Both the position numbers and the translations under genes were made by a program. This document shows, in pieces, positions 28,444 to 36,971 of a stretch of 43,846 nt of DNA (the stretch's first letter is position 1; each line of letters opens with the position of its first letter). This stretch comes from Trichomonas tenax. Lineage: Eukaryota > Parabasalia > Trichomonadida > Trichomonadidae. The stretch lies in contig JALKBU010000386.1 of NCBI GenBank assembly GCA_023091735.1, forward strand, positions 1-43,846. The letters run 5' to 3'. The notes under the pieces were generated by a model that ran no database searches, was not told the origin of the DNA, and worked only from the letters and a program-made list of their open reading frames with translations.

Positions 28444-29976
28444 TTAGTTGTTGTTTTCTGGGAGCTTGTAAGTCCTGAACTGGAAGTAGTCCTGCTGCGT
28501 TGTTGTCCAGGATGGGCAGTTAGACTTAAGTTGGAGATGAGACTTCTGCAAAGCATTGTCTTGTCTCGTTGCTTGATCGCAGCGCTGTGGGGCCTTGAAG
28601 CTTTCTTTCATGTTGGACTCCTTGACAACGAATCTGTCTTCCTGTGAAACAACGTTGTGGCCGCCTTTCAAAGCATCGCATGATGGAGGAGGTCTGAAAT
28701 CTGGTTGTGGAAGATATGTTACCTGATATGTTGTCTGGCCTGTTCTTGCTGCTGTTCCTGTGTCCGTCTTCGAGTGATGCGCTGTGTGGAATGCGCGCAT
28801 AGCGTTTGCATCGACCCTGTCCATTGTCCTTCCTGGATCTTTGAATGTGTCGCTGTACAAGGACCTATTCTCGTTGATTCCTGTATATCCGATGTTGCAG
28901 TGGCTCTGCTGCAATCCCATGTTTGCTGGACGTGCTGGTTCAGCGTGCTTCACTGGGAAGTCCTCGCGCATTGTTGTTGTCATCTTCCCATCCCAGTTGC
29001 GGAAGTCGCAGTGTGAGATGAAGGCAGTCTTCTCTGCAGCGGGCGGTTGTTTGTACTCTGGATGTGGAATGATTGACTCGTGCATAACAGATTTCGTGAC
29101 TGGAGGAATTGTGGGTGTGCCTTGGTCAACAGTTGAGCGTGTGAGGGCAGCGCGACGAATACGAGCGAGTGTTGGATCAACAGCTGTTGTTGCTCCGGCA
29201 GTTTGAAGATCTCTTTGCTTAACGAAGCCGTCTTGCGTTGTTGTTGTGTAAGATGTCTGAATTCCACCGAGCTTCACACTTGTGCGCTGATTTGCTTGTG
29301 TCATTCCTTGATCGAACACGATATTTCCATCTCTCACATATACAGCTGTAGATGAAGCAGTTTGAGCGCGATGACCCGACCAGTCCTTGTATGTGTCCTT
29401 GTTCAATGAGTTTGGTGTTCCGAATGCGCCAAGTTGTTCGAAATTCGATTTTGTACCGAGGCCCCTGTTGAGTTCGTGGTTTATCGGTGAGGCAGGAGCT
29501 GCAGTGTTGGGTCTGTACGAGGCCTTGTTGGTCGTCTCCCACTTAGGAGCGCTCGTTGTCGATAAATCGAAGTGTGTTGCAGTAAACTGTTCGCGATAGT
29601 TCTCTCTTTTCGGGATTCCTTCGTGATATTCCTGCTGTACGACCCTCTCCGGGAACGGATCTTTACTATTGCCGAGAGAAAATGTCGTTTGCATCATCTG
29701 GTCCCTCGTATAAGCGGGATCTCTGACGCATGAGGTAGAAAAGCGTCGGTATTTGTCGATGTACTCGGAATCTTTCGTTGTTGGTATGTTGCTGTTAGTC
29801 CAATGTGTCTTCTGGAGCATAACGGTGTCAATCTTTTGTTGCGAAGTATCTGCTGTTTGGGGCCTCATCGCGGCTCCATACGTTGTCTCCCAGGAGAGAT
29901 TCCTGCGGTCGCCGATTTGGATCTTCGAGCGCTGTAATTCGAGGTAATTATGTGTCGGAAAATCGGGAGTATACAT
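28444..29976 (-). CDS. Probable axonemal microtubule-associated protein (SAXO/STOP-like repeats)
   Basis: 510 residues, ATG at 29976. Low-hydrophobicity sequence with no domain core, rich in T, Q, S, P, R and aromatic anchors. Irregular units recur, such as YREQFTATHFDLST, TAFISHCDFRNWDGK, LQQSHCNIGYTG, LQKSHLQLKSNCP and TTQQDYFQFRTY. This style (SHxxLG..., TTxxxxY) is typical of stabilizer-of-axonemal-microtubule proteins and other microtubule inner proteins of cilia. The assignment is by sequence style only. ATACGTTA lies ten bases before the ATG. The GC-rich coding composition stands out from its flanks and suggests high expression. Confidence 0.7.
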   Translation of the reverse strand: MYTPDFPTHNYLELQRSKIQIGDRRNLSWETTYGAAMRPQTADTSQQKIDTVMLQKTHWTNSNIPTTKDSEYIDKYRRFSTSCVRDPAYTRDQMMQTTFSLGNSKDPFPERVVQQEYHEGIPKRENYREQFTATHFDLSTTSAPKWETTNKASYRPNTAAPASPINHELNRGLGTKSNFEQLGAFGTPNSLNKDTYKDWSGHRAQTASSTAVYVRDGNIVFDQGMTQANQRTSVKLGGIQTSYTTTTQDGFVKQRDLQTAGATTAVDPTLARIRRAALTRSTVDQGTPTIPPVTKSVMHESIIPHPEYKQPPAAEKTAFISHCDFRNWDGKMTTTMREDFPVKHAEPARPANMGLQQSHCNIGYTGINENRSLYSDTFKDPGRTMDRVDANAMRAFHTAHHSKTDTGTAARTGQTTYQVTYLPQPDFRPPPSCDALKGGHNVVSQEDRFVVKESNMKESFKAPQRCDQATRQDNALQKSHLQLKSNCPSWTTTQQDYFQFRTYKLPENNN

Positions 29977-29986
29977 ATATGAAAGT

Positions 29987-29994
29987 TAACGTAT
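29987..29994 (-). promoter_or_regulatory. ATACGTTA element of the SAXO-like gene
   Basis: ATACGTTA on the coding strand, ten bases before the ATG at 29976. Confidence 0.4.
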
Positions 29995-30121
29995 AAATAA
30001 TCGTTTTTATTAAAAATTTTGAGAATATGTTCTAAATTATGTATAATTCACTTTTGGTGTGGAAAAATTGACTCTTGTGCGGAAAAATTCGTTAGAAATC
30101 ATGATCTGACATTTATGTTAT

Positions 30122-30208
30122 TTACAGGTCAAAAACCAATTTATATGTCAAAAAATATTTTCCTTGTCATATAACATTTTTGAGGCAGAAATCATATTTT
30201 ACGTGTCA
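30122..30208 (+). promoter_or_regulatory. TTACGTGTCA motif cluster of the NELF-C/D gene
   Basis: TTACAGGTCA (30122-30131), TTATATGTCA (30141-30150) and an exact consensus TTACGTGTCA (30199-30208), the last ending 16 bases before the ATG at 30225. A CTGACATTTAT box occurs upstream at about 30106. Confidence 0.55.
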
Positions 30209-30224
30209 AATTTACCAAGTTCAA

Positions 30225-31814
30225 ATGTTTCAATTGCAATCTGATGCGTCTCATCCTTTGAGGGAGCCAGATGCTATATTAAAACCGAACATTGAGATGC
30301 TTGTTTCTAATTTTATCGAAGATGGCGGTGACACAAATGATCTGATTGAATATCTTGCGAGTGGTTATGTTGGCAAACTTCATAAGCTGGACATTCTCGG
30401 TAGCATCATGTCCAAGCATAGATTTGACTTTCGAGAGAGCTTTAGAAATACAATACAAAAGAAAATTTTTCAATTGTTTAAGCCAGAAGCATTTGATTAC
30501 CTTGTGTTGGACTCTATGACAATCCCTAAGTGGGTTGATGAAATTGTTGAAAGCCAATTTTGGACTTCTGTAATGTTTTCCTTAATTGATAGATATCCAA
30601 CTTCAAACTTTGTTAATTATTGCTTATCACAGGTTTGTTTGAAGCACCCTGAGAATATTACAACAGTGCCGCCATATGCTCTTAAATTAGACGCATTTCA
30701 AAATGTGATTCGATATTATCTCGAAATTTATTCACCTGAAAATCAGGCGAAATTCATTGATATACTAACAACCGACACAAGGACGTCTATGGAAGCTGCC
30801 TTTATGTTCGATAGAAATACACAATACAAACTAATTCAACAAGTTGAAGTCAAACTCGCTCAAAATATTACTAACCTACACTTATTCCAGAGGATTCTGA
30901 TGAAATTGGACAACTGGAACCCAGCTGTTATAAATGCATACTTCGGAATCATTCCACTTTATCCAGAGCACATCAATGCTTTTCGTGAATATATTTCTCG
31001 CTCAAATTACTCAAAAGATCTTGTTTTTAGGAAAATGTCAGCATCGCTTCTCGATCCTAATGTTACAAATCAAACAACAGAAGAGCTCATTAAGTTCTTG
31101 TCTGAAGTTACAGAAACTAATGTTGATTTACAACTTTACACAACAGGCATTAATAGCCTCAGACAATGGAAGTTTAAGGATGCAGGTGAACTTTGGTCTG
31201 CTTTCCAAATATTGAAGAACTACATGGTCGCCTCAAATGCTCTTGATATGATGAAGTATCTTGCGAAAACAAACAAATTAGCAATACCTGATGGCCAATT
31301 AAATAGGAGTCCCGAGATTGACATTATTAAAGAAATCATGTACTGGCATCCTCAACTGCGAAACAAAGCATTTGATGTCTATTCTCTCCTTTATGAAGGA
31401 ATTAGAGGAAAAACAGACTCGTATAAGATACTCATGACGGCTCTTTATGATAACCTCCACTATATGTTTGGTTTTGGACTCGCTATCAAAATTCTCCACT
31501 TCTTGCGCAAAAAGAAAGAACCGCTTGATATCTCCAAGGAGAGGCAAGTCTATGTCACTCTATTTCCACTCCTCCATCCGCCTTACTCTGATGAGTTTCT
31601 TTTAGAGTTTGCAAGAACACTTGACTCAACAAGAGTGAGATCGATAATATTCCCAATTGTCAATACAAAGCCAAATCCTGTTCAAGTAACTGTCCTCAGA
31701 TATTTGGTAGGTTTCGTTCAAGATATAAACAAGCAAAACTTACTCAAAGGAAAGCCAAAAGAAGCAGTAATGTATGATGATTTGAGACATGCAGCAATGA
31801 AAGCTCTGAAATGA
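30225..31814 (+). CDS. NELFCD: NELF-C/D (TH1) homologue, negative elongation factor subunit
   Basis: The open frame begins at 30180 with TTG; the first ATG is 30225, giving 529 residues (human NELF-C/D about 590). NELF-C/D is the helical core subunit of the complex that holds paused RNA polymerase II. N-terminal WVDEIVESQFWTSVMFSLID aligns with human WLEQMIAHTTWRDLFYKLAE, followed by YPTSNFVNYCLSQVCLKHPENITT (human [23 protein letters not shown]). Near the C-terminus FGLAIKILHFLRKKKEPLDI and LLHPPYSDEFLLEFARTL align with human VLPVVSYIRKCLEKLDTDIS and VIAPPYTSDFVQLFLPIL. Collinearity at both ends supports orthology. The Myb gene follows on the same strand. Confidence 0.75.
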   Translation: MFQLQSDASHPLREPDAILKPNIEMLVSNFIEDGGDTNDLIEYLASGYVGKLHKLDILGSIMSKHRFDFRESFRNTIQKKIFQLFKPEAFDYLVLDSMTIPKWVDEIVESQFWTSVMFSLIDRYPTSNFVNYCLSQVCLKHPENITTVPPYALKLDAFQNVIRYYLEIYSPENQAKFIDILTTDTRTSMEAAFMFDRNTQYKLIQQVEVKLAQNITNLHLFQRILMKLDNWNPAVINAYFGIIPLYPEHINAFREYISRSNYSKDLVFRKMSASLLDPNVTNQTTEELIKFLSEVTETNVDLQLYTTGINSLRQWKFKDAGELWSAFQILKNYMVASNALDMMKYLAKTNKLAIPDGQLNRSPEIDIIKEIMYWHPQLRNKAFDVYSLLYEGIRGKTDSYKILMTALYDNLHYMFGFGLAIKILHFLRKKKEPLDISKERQVYVTLFPLLHPPYSDEFLLEFARTLDSTRVRSIIFPIVNTKPNPVQVTVLRYLVGFVQDINKQNLLKGKPKEAVMYDDLRHAAMKALK

Positions 31815-32440
31815 TTTATAAAGCAATGTGTTTGATATAGAACATAATTAGCAAATCTTTTTTCCTTGATTATGCAGTAATTAATGATTTAACATGAGAA
31901 AATAAATTGAATTTGAAATATTTAATAAAAAAGCTATATGTTCAATGCATAACGATATAAAGATGTTTTGTAGTAGAATCATTTTAATCATATCTTTATA
32001 TCATTAATATATGATGAATTATATTATTAAATTCTACGAACAATGGGCATTATCGACTTATTTGAGGTATATTTGAAATAACCTAGTGATCGCTAGTTTC
32101 CCTATATGCATTATATTCGTCAAACAGCAATTTCTTTGTTAATCTAAAAATTTTTCGCAAGTACTTTGTAAACATCACAAAATAAAATAAAATTGAGAAA
32201 GTAATTTGTAAACATTTGAATTCCAAAAATCATGAAATTTATGCTATCTGAGTGTAGAAAATCTATTTGCACAAAAAATTTCAATTGTGGTTTTTCTTGA
32301 AAACAACGCCAAAATATGTTCAAAGGAACTCCTAAATTCAAAAAAAAATCAAATAATATTATTTTTTGTGAAAGGAAGTAATTTGTAAATCTTTTAATTC
32401 TCCAATTCAAAGAAAAGCTTCAAATTTCTTCATTTTACTG
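31815..32440. other. Intergenic region with three AAGTAMTTTGTAAA repeats
   Basis: No gene is supported. AAGTACTTTGTAAACAT begins at 32159 and AAGTAATTTGTAAACAT at 32199, exactly 40 bases apart; a third, shorter copy (AAGTAATTTGTAAAT) begins at about 32376. They sit upstream of the Myb gene and could be regulatory, or simple local duplication. Confidence 0.4.
32430..32436 (+). promoter_or_regulatory. Initiator TCATTTT of the Myb gene
   Basis: TCATTTT matches the trichomonad initiator TCAYTWY exactly and lies a few bases upstream of the ATG at 32441, implying a very short 5' leader. Confidence 0.55.
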
Positions 32441-32866
32441 ATGTCTGTCTACAACAGGTTTGATCCGAAGGATGACGCGAGACTTAGGGAGCTCGTTGAG
32501 AGGTACGGCGAGAACAATTGGAAGGTTGTCGCTTCTAAAATGTATGGAAGAACTTACAGACAAGTTAAAGATAGATGGCTGAGGTATTTGTCGCCAGAAG
32601 TTAATCATAGTCCATGGACACAGGCTGAGGATGATCTTTTGAATAAATTGGTGCCAACACTCAGCCCAAGATGGAAAGAAATAGCTTCTCATTTTTCAGG
32701 AAGGAATGATATACAAGTCAAAATGCGTTATAAAGTCCTCAAAAACCGTGCAAAGAAGGAAATCGCTGAAGTTGAGCAAGTCCAAAGTGAACCATTTTCA
32801 TTTGATGAATTCGAATTTGAGATGGAGCCATTCGAGTTCGTAAGCGATATATTCAGATCTGTTTAG
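32441..32866 (+). CDS. R2R3 Myb-like DNA-binding protein
   Basis: 141 residues. Two Myb repeats: R2 at about 5-53 (DDARLRELVERYGENNWKVV through QVKDRWLRYL; the first Trp is Phe7) and R3 at about 56-104 (SPWTQAEDDLLNKL, PRWKEIASHF, VKMRYKVLK). The tail is short and acidic-aromatic (FSFDEFEFEMEPFEF) and may act as an activation or interaction segment. Small two-repeat Myb factors are an expanded family in trichomonads, where some bind TAACGATA-type elements and control gene expression. The targets of this one are unknown. R3 is shorter between its second and third conserved positions than in metazoan Myb. Confidence 0.95.
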   Translation: MSVYNRFDPKDDARLRELVERYGENNWKVVASKMYGRTYRQVKDRWLRYLSPEVNHSPWTQAEDDLLNKLVPTLSPRWKEIASHFSGRNDIQVKMRYKVLKNRAKKEIAEVEQVQSEPFSFDEFEFEMEPFEFVSDIFRSV

Positions 32867-33384
32867 TGCGTTTAGATCATTGTTATGTAATAAATAAATG
32901 AATTTTGTATCTTGGAAAATAACTCTTTATTTAAGAACTTTTCATTAGACATAGCATACACTACCTCCATCATATTCAAAATTTAGTCAATAAATAGGAT
33001 TTTAAACTTCTGATCAAAATCATTCTTCTCTAACTCATACATTCTTAAATTAAACGAAGAATGAACATGACTCTAAAAGTTGTTATAATTTTTCTCTCAA
33101 CATTATCAGAAAACCAATTACAAAATGAAACAATTGAATCTGTGTGATCAAATATGGTAATTAACTGAAATATTAAACAGAATATTACGCTGTTTGAGTA
33201 ATATCGTATATTAGAAATGGAAAACAAGTCAATTAGAAAGTTCAAAACGAAATATTTAAAGAAATAGAATAAATTTTTATTAATTTCACAACAAAACTCA
33301 TAAAATACACTAATATAACTCATTAAACAACGCCGGTATGTGTCAATTAATGAAATAAACCGGAAAATTATTATCAAGAAATAA
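32867..33384. other. Intergenic region between convergent genes
   Basis: AT-rich 3' flank of the Myb gene (+) and of the USP-fold gene (-). The minus-strand ORF at 33045-33533 overlaps the USP coding end out of frame and looks like a shadow. Nothing else is seen. Confidence 0.45.
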
Positions 33385-34908
33385 TTATTCTCTAGAATAA
33401 ACCATCGCAAGAGGTTCATCGAAAACAGAGCCAATGGGGCAAGTTCTTGATCTATTATCGTTGAACATTGTCCATTTCTTTCCATCTTCTTCTCTAATGA
33501 AAGCTTTGTATCTCTGAGTAAATGTATGGCCAACGTGAGCTATTGCTCCAACTAATTTATATTTGTCTTGAGAATTACCTGTAAATTGAGCAAGATTCAA
33601 AGAAGTTCCATAAGCGACTTCGTCTTCAAGATAGTTGTAATCATGCGATGATTCCTTGACGAATCTATGTAGGTAAACGATCAAAATCTGTGGTAATTGA
33701 ATTGATTTCGTTTGTTCCCTAACTAAAACCTTTTTCTTGCACTGCGGGCAGTCCCATCTATTGCTTTTATCGCGTTTACGAAGTGAGTAATAGTGAGCGA
33801 AGCAATCTTCGATTTTTGATTTTCTGAAAAGTTTCTTGACAATTACGACTGTTATGGATGATCCTTCGACATCAAACTCGTTGAAGTACTTGCACTTTGG
33901 GCAAAGCTCGGATCGATGCTCTTTAACTTTAAATAAATCCTGAACAACAGTTCCTTCGCGTAAGAGTATATTAAGAAGTGATGGCAATTCAAAATGCCTA
34001 ATTGTGTTGATCTCATCTGTCTTCATATAAACAGCTGTATTGTACGCGACCGAAAAATTCGAAGTTTCGGTATTAATATGGGCTGTTGGGTTTTTCATGA
34101 TTTCCGAGAAATACCTGACGAAGGCAATGTCAACCGAATCATTGTTTTCATCAGCAACGTCAGGAATTTGAACTGCTGATACAACATTACGAATTGCAGG
34201 AATTCTAGCCAAGCATTGCAACAGTGCACTGAATATACTTCCTTCTGAGATGATTGACATTCTCATGTTCCCAGGAATTGAACTCACCGATCCAATAGAA
34301 GTTGTCTTTCCATGGTTTGTAGGGTTCATTCTGAGTGATCCTGGCAACGAGACTTGGATTTTATTTCCAAAAAGCTCAATCATCTTCTGTGCTGTCGTAT
34401 CATCTGGAATAACAACATTCGTAGAATCAGACAAAAACGTCGATGTCGTAGGATCGAACTTCTTTCTCTGTCCCACGTTCTTTTTGATGTCATCCAGTGT
34501 CCATGTTGGATGAACAGTGACCGTGAGATTCTCTTTTTCGTATACGAAAGTTAGTTTTATCGGGTATATGATGACTACCGGAGCCTGTGTCTTTGGATCT
34601 GGTAGTAATGGACGGAGAATCTGTGGTCCACCGTGGAAGAAATTGAATACTGTTTCTGCAATATTCTTATCTAAAACTTCAAAATCGATATGCTCTTCGA
34701 CATGCTCTTTGTTTTGCAGTCTTGTTTGAAGATCGAAGTTATTTATCTCACCCGGCAAAGGGTTAGATTCGTCATCCAGCCAAGAAACAAAAGTTTGATA
34801 CCAATCACTCGCTACAAGAAAGACGTTCCTCGCGGAGTTGCTTCGTGGTACTTCCCTTTTGAGCTGGGGCAAAAATGGTATCATTTGGTCCCTGAATCCA
34901 GATTGCAT
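33385..34908 (-). CDS. USP-family (C19) protein, predicted catalytically dead
   Basis: 507 residues, ATG at 34908. Layout: an N-terminal DUSP-like region (about 28-62, with LVASDWYQTFVSWL and PGEINNFDL), a ubiquitin-like segment (about 116-185), then a USP fold. The Cys box is aligned by ALLQCL: SEGSIFSALLQCL corresponds to GNTCFMNSALQCL, so the nucleophilic Cys is Ser224. The His box TQRYKAF corresponds to GGHYTAF, so the general-base His is Arg467. Zinc pairs C336-x-x-C339 and C387-x-x-C390 and the LPQILIVYLHRF strand are kept. This fits a ubiquitin-binding pseudo-deubiquitinase of USP4/USP15-like descent. The fold is intact, so it is probably still expressed. Confidence 0.86.
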   Translation of the reverse strand: MQSGFRDQMIPFLPQLKREVPRSNSARNVFLVASDWYQTFVSWLDDESNPLPGEINNFDLQTRLQNKEHVEEHIDFEVLDKNIAETVFNFFHGGPQILRPLLPDPKTQAPVVIIYPIKLTFVYEKENLTVTVHPTWTLDDIKKNVGQRKKFDPTTSTFLSDSTNVVIPDDTTAQKMIELFGNKIQVSLPGSLRMNPTNHGKTTSIGSVSSIPGNMRMSIISEGSIFSALLQCLARIPAIRNVVSAVQIPDVADENNDSVDIAFVRYFSEIMKNPTAHINTETSNFSVAYNTAVYMKTDEINTIRHFELPSLLNILLREGTVVQDLFKVKEHRSELCPKCKYFNEFDVEGSSITVVIVKKLFRKSKIEDCFAHYYSLRKRDKSNRWDCPQCKKKVLVREQTKSIQLPQILIVYLHRFVKESSHDYNYLEDEVAYGTSLNLAQFTGNSQDKYKLVGAIAHVGHTFTQRYKAFIREEDGKKWTMFNDNRSRTCPIGSVFDEPLAMVYSRE

Positions 34909-35711
34909 GTTAATTTTGGAAACAATTTTTGAGAAGAAATCGATTAATTTTAATTTAAAAATTTTGGAACCGCTTTTTTCTGAAAAAAAATCTGGAATTT
35001 ATGGACGAATTTCGCGAGCATGACTTTTTGTGAGGAATATAAACCTTACAAAAAATAATTAATCATTTTTGCCCCAGTATCGTTGGCATGAGATTTAACG
35101 GACTATGAATTCGAGTTTTTGAAGCAAATTGTAGCAAAATTCCGATCTTAGTCGTTTTTATTGGAATGCAATGCCTACAGCCGCACTTTTGGGAGTGCAA
35201 CTGGAAAATAATCAAATTAAGATAGGATTACTTTTTCTGGTGTGTAAATGTTTTGTCTTGCGTTTTGTCACGTAAGATGTGGAATATGACGTGTAAATAG
35301 TATATTTGTCATGTAATGCTCTGAATAATTTAGCATTCAATGTCACGTTTTTGGTGTGTAAAACAGATTTTTGAATGGAAAAATCTGTCCGCTCAATTAT
35401 TTTCTTTTTGCTTTTTTTCGTGTCTTCTAATTTCATCCTCGTTGCCAAAAACTAATCACAAACGGAGCTTTGCTTCTTGGGTATTTTTCCTCTTTGTTTT
35501 ATCAATAAATGCTATATTCCCTGGCTACATGCCAACTACAGATTCGAATCATATACACAAGCTTAATGAATTCAAATATCTGATAGTATTTTCAATTTGA
35601 TTTATAATTCATGAACTTTCAAGGGATATAATCAAATATATGTGGCTTTGGCAAATCGCATATGCGGAAAGAAAAATATATATAGTTACATGGGAAAGAT
35701 AGAAATAATAT
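34909..35711. other. Long intergenic region with a TTACRTGWCA cluster
   Basis: No supported gene; the small + strand ORF near 35340-35600 is not convincing. Three motif copies lie close together at 35266-35275 (TGTCACGTAA), 35287-35296 (variant TGACGTGTAA) and 35307-35316 (TGTCATGTAA), with more half-sites to about 35362. They lie 360-400 bases upstream of the USP-fold gene start, further than in other genes, and could mark an unseen or lost transcription unit. Confidence 0.45.
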
Positions 35712-36860
35712 TTATAGAAGAGCGTAAACGCCTTTGTTACGAAACATTTGAACAAGAACATACATTGATTTTCTATATGTTATCTTCATATACTTGTATA
35801 TGAATAGAGATAGGAATGCTGCAAGGAAGAAACTAGAAATGATGCTTCGAAGATGGAATGAAAATCCAACACTTCTTTCTTCGGTAATTTCAGTTTCATC
35901 TATCATTTGGTTGCTTTCTTCAGAAGTAGACTCAACAGTATTTGTATCAAACAGTGCATCTAAATGATTTGTATCTGCATTCATCGTGAATAAATGCGTC
36001 ATATATGAAGGAATTTCGAGCTTCTGAGCAATATATGTCGAGATCTGTTTCCATATTGTGGAAATCGCGTCATTTGAATTCCAAGGTGTGCATTTGTTAT
36101 CGAAATATATGGCTGATACGTTCAATACACCCTTGAGAACTTGGCTGTCAAGTACCAAAGAATGTGAATGATTGCATCCCAATATAGTTTTAAATGGAAG
36201 AATAGTGATAGTTTCTTGGAAGTAATTATTCACTGCAAATGCATCAGGTGTGAAATTTGTTGCTTCACTTTGCTGTACTGCAATTTGATATAAAATGCCG
36301 AAATCTCGTTCGTTTGGAGACAATAAAAAGAAGTTTGAATCGAAATATGATGTGAGCGAGTTCATCGAGAATATTTTGTTGTTTATTATTGATGATGGCG
36401 TTGGAAAATCGAAATAAATTGATAAATCTGTTAGAGGTAAAATGTTGGGACTAATGTATAGAATTTTCTCAAACTTCGTGAGTGTCCATGCGTTAAGCTT
36501 AAATATTGAGCAATTGATAAGTTGAGTTGAATTATAACTGAGATTAATGGCAGGTCTAATAACGAGTTCAGACCAGACGCTGTATATTAAATTGGTCTGA
36601 TCTATTGGAATCTTGAGACCTGAAGGAACAATTAAAACTCTTGGATATTTGTTGCAATATTTTTTGAGAATTCCACCCAATATGATAATATTCTGTAGAC
36701 CTCCGAATTGCTGATCATTTTTGCCAGTGTAAACAGAAACAAATGCATAATTCGCAGACTTCGAATTATCTTGATCTGAATTCTTATCGAAATGTGGTCT
36801 GAAATCTACGCCATAAGGATTGGCATACAACTGAATGAATAAAAAGCTTAAAATTATCAT
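35712..36860 (-). CDS. Membrane-anchored GT8 (glycogenin-like) fold protein without a DxD motif
   Basis: 382 residues, ATG at 36860. Signal peptide at about 1-13 (MIILSFLFIQLYA) and one membrane helix at about 339-358 near the C-terminus. The lumenal part follows glycogenin and GT8 order: YAFVSVYTG...GGLQNIIILGGILKK, PRVLIVPS, then KLNAWTLTKFEKILYISPN (glycogenin KLHCWSLTQYSKCVFMDAD), LPLTDLSIYF, and DSNFFLLSPNE (glycogenin NSGVFVYQPS). The manganese-binding DxD (MDADTL in glycogenin) is S137-P-N139 here, so classic GT8 chemistry is not expected. Numerous NxS/T sites fit secretory-pathway residence. A pseudoglycosyltransferase is the best reading. Confidence 0.72.
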   Translation of the reverse strand: MIILSFLFIQLYANPYGVDFRPHFDKNSDQDNSKSANYAFVSVYTGKNDQQFGGLQNIIILGGILKKYCNKYPRVLIVPSGLKIPIDQTNLIYSVWSELVIRPAINLSYNSTQLINCSIFKLNAWTLTKFEKILYISPNILPLTDLSIYFDFPTPSSIINNKIFSMNSLTSYFDSNFFLLSPNERDFGILYQIAVQQSEATNFTPDAFAVNNYFQETITILPFKTILGCNHSHSLVLDSQVLKGVLNVSAIYFDNKCTPWNSNDAISTIWKQISTYIAQKLEIPSYMTHLFTMNADTNHLDALFDTNTVESTSEESNQMIDETEITEERSVGFSFHLRSIISSFFLAAFLSLFIYKYMKITYRKSMYVLVQMFRNKGVYALL

Positions 36861-36924
36861 TTCAGTTATATTTCTAAACCTTCAAAGATTTTTCTATTAT
36901 AAATTTGACATATAAACTCGTGTT

Positions 36925-36934
36925 TGTCACGTAA
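36925..36934 (+). promoter_or_regulatory. TGTCACGTAA motif upstream of the 36972 gene
   Basis: Exact reverse complement of TTACGTGACA, 37 bases before the ATG at 36972, with a GTGTCA half-site directly after it. Confidence 0.5.
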
Positions 36935-36961
36935 TGTGTCAATAGTCAAAAATAAAACTGA

Positions 36962-36968
36962 CATTTAT
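36962..36968 (+). promoter_or_regulatory. Initiator-like element CATTTAT
   Basis: Ten bases before the ATG at 36972 within AAAACTGACATTTATTTT; the same box occurs at 8351. Confidence 0.5.
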
Positions 36969-36971
36969 TTT

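Noticed and set aside
30180..30224. Extended N-terminus of NELF-C/D from the TTG at 30180
   Set aside because: The extension runs through the TTACGTGTCA promoter motif, and TTG is not a normal eukaryotic start.
33045..33533. 162-codon minus-strand ORF downstream of the USP-fold gene
   Set aside because: It overlaps the end of the USP frame out of register, starts inside it, and is AT-driven hydrophobic sequence.
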